A stretch of DNA of 5,429 nucleotides, from NCBI GenBank assembly GCA_016186235.1, contig JACPMD010000012.1:4396-9824 (forward strand), written 5' to 3'. Shown piece after piece: positions 5,257 through 5,429 of this stretch. Under the pieces are notes generated by a model that saw nothing but the letters and a program-made list of their open reading frames with translations, was not told the DNA's origin and made no database searches. How positions within the stretch are numbered: position 1 is the stretch's first letter; every line of letters starts with the position of its first letter. Both the position numbers and the translations under genes were made by a program. This stretch comes from Candidatus Roizmanbacteria bacterium. GTDB taxonomy: Bacteria > Patescibacteriota > Microgenomatia > UBA1406 > GWC2-37-13.

Positions 5257-5285
5257 TTGAGTTTTAGATCAAATTGAGCTATACT
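5257..5285 (+). promoter_or_regulatory. Promoter of the small plus-strand gene at 5294, predicted leaderless
   Basis: TTGAGT (5257-5262), a 17-bp spacer and TATACT (5280-5285) form a good sigma70-type promoter. The expected +1 is near 5292, two bases before the ATG. No Shine-Dalgarno motif is present. Confidence 0.55.
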
Positions 5286-5293
5286 TATTTCAT

Positions 5294-5429
5294 ATGAAAA
5301 CTGATCCTTACATCCTTTTACAAAAAAAGTATGGCGGGAAATGGGTAGCCACCGATAAAAAAGGCATTAAGGTATACGCCTTTGGCAAAACATTTAATGA
5401 AATGTACGATATGTTTGAGAAAAAAAAAG
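5294..5429 (+). CDS. Small DUF5678-like protein, C-terminus outside the window
   Basis: An open frame of 45 codons plus one base runs from the ATG at 5294 to the window edge without a stop. Seen: YILLQKKYGGKWVA (6-19), a charged turn (D21-K-K), KVYAFGKTFNE (26-36), then a Lys-rich helical stretch. The pattern K/G-K-W-V-A followed by a short strand and a Gly-Lys-Thr turn leading into a helix recalls DUF5678 proteins, small uncharacterised proteins of about 60-90 residues. I recognise the pattern only loosely. The promoter at 5257-5285 with a 17-bp spacer supports this start and makes a real gene more likely. It diverges from the FAD oxidoreductase gene across 156 bp that holds two inverted repeats. 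Function unknown. Confidence 0.6.
   Translation, partial: MKTDPYILLQKKYGGKWVATDKKGIKVYAFGKTFNEMYDMFEKKK

Noticed and set aside
5244..5267. A tiny plus-strand frame encoding seven residues (MGKRIEF) as a possible leader peptide
   Set aside because: It has no ribosome binding site, the TATTAT directly abuts its ATG, and seven codons are expected by chance.
1..5429. Alternative genetic code (TGA as glycine) seen in some Patescibacteria
   Set aside because: All complete genes close at family-appropriate lengths under the standard code, ordinary glycine codons are used, and no conserved domain contains an in-frame TGA.

Overview
The window reads as one AT-rich bacterial fragment with eight protein genes packed almost end to end. 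It holds no RNA genes, insertion sequences, phage genes or CRISPR array. Several traits suggest a Candidate Phyla Radiation (Patescibacteria) genome, perhaps Microgenomates: tiny gaps between genes, no Shine-Dalgarno motif before any of the eight annotated starts, a polyprenyl-phosphate phosphoribosyltransferase beside a PRK07233-type FAD oxidoreductase, an archaeal-style cupin phosphoglucose isomerase, an adenosine-specific kinase and a DUF5678-like small protein. This placement is inference from family content, with moderate confidence. The genetic code looks standard: genes end in TAA or TAG, and no TGA interrupts a conserved domain.

Layout. Positions 1-497 (minus) hold the N-terminal 165 residues of a UbiA-family membrane transferase that runs off the left edge. 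A 41-bp divergent promoter region (498-538) separates it from two plus-strand cupin genes: a mannose-6-phosphate-isomerase-like cupin (539-979) and a cupin glucose-6-phosphate isomerase (1009-1623). These meet, tail to tail with a 4-bp gap, a four-gene minus-strand cluster. In transcription order that cluster is an FAD oxidoreductase (5137-3848), a two-module serine hydrolase (3840-2650), a GNAT acetyltransferase (2644-2120) and an adenosine-specific kinase (2110-1628), with gaps of only 7, 5 and 9 bp. To the right is a 156-bp divergent intergenic region with two perfect inverted repeats, then the start of a small plus-strand gene (5294 to the window end).

How it fits together. The left genes deal with sugar phosphates and lipid-linked sugars: glucose-6-P/fructose-6-P interconversion, a likely sugar-binding cupin, and transfer of phosphoribose to a polyprenyl phosphate for envelope glycans. 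The minus-strand cluster mixes an oxidoreductase with small modifying or scavenging enzymes. A shared pathway cannot be read from sequence alone.

The most notable non-coding pattern concerns initiation. Five of the eight genes have a sigma70-like -10 hexamer ending 5-8 nt before the ATG, two with a good -35 at exactly 17 bp, one with a weaker match at 17 bp and one with an extended -10. This predicts leaderless or nearly leaderless mRNAs. In two cases the -10 hexamer contains the stop codon of the gene upstream. The only strong AAGGAG motif found before an ATG lies inside the hydrolase gene, in front of an in-frame ATG at its domain boundary. A perfect 11-bp-arm palindrome lies over the promoter of the four-gene cluster and looks like an operator. 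The window shows no obvious new defence or mobile system; the initiation layout, the palindrome and the hydrolase C-terminal module are the parts most worth testing.
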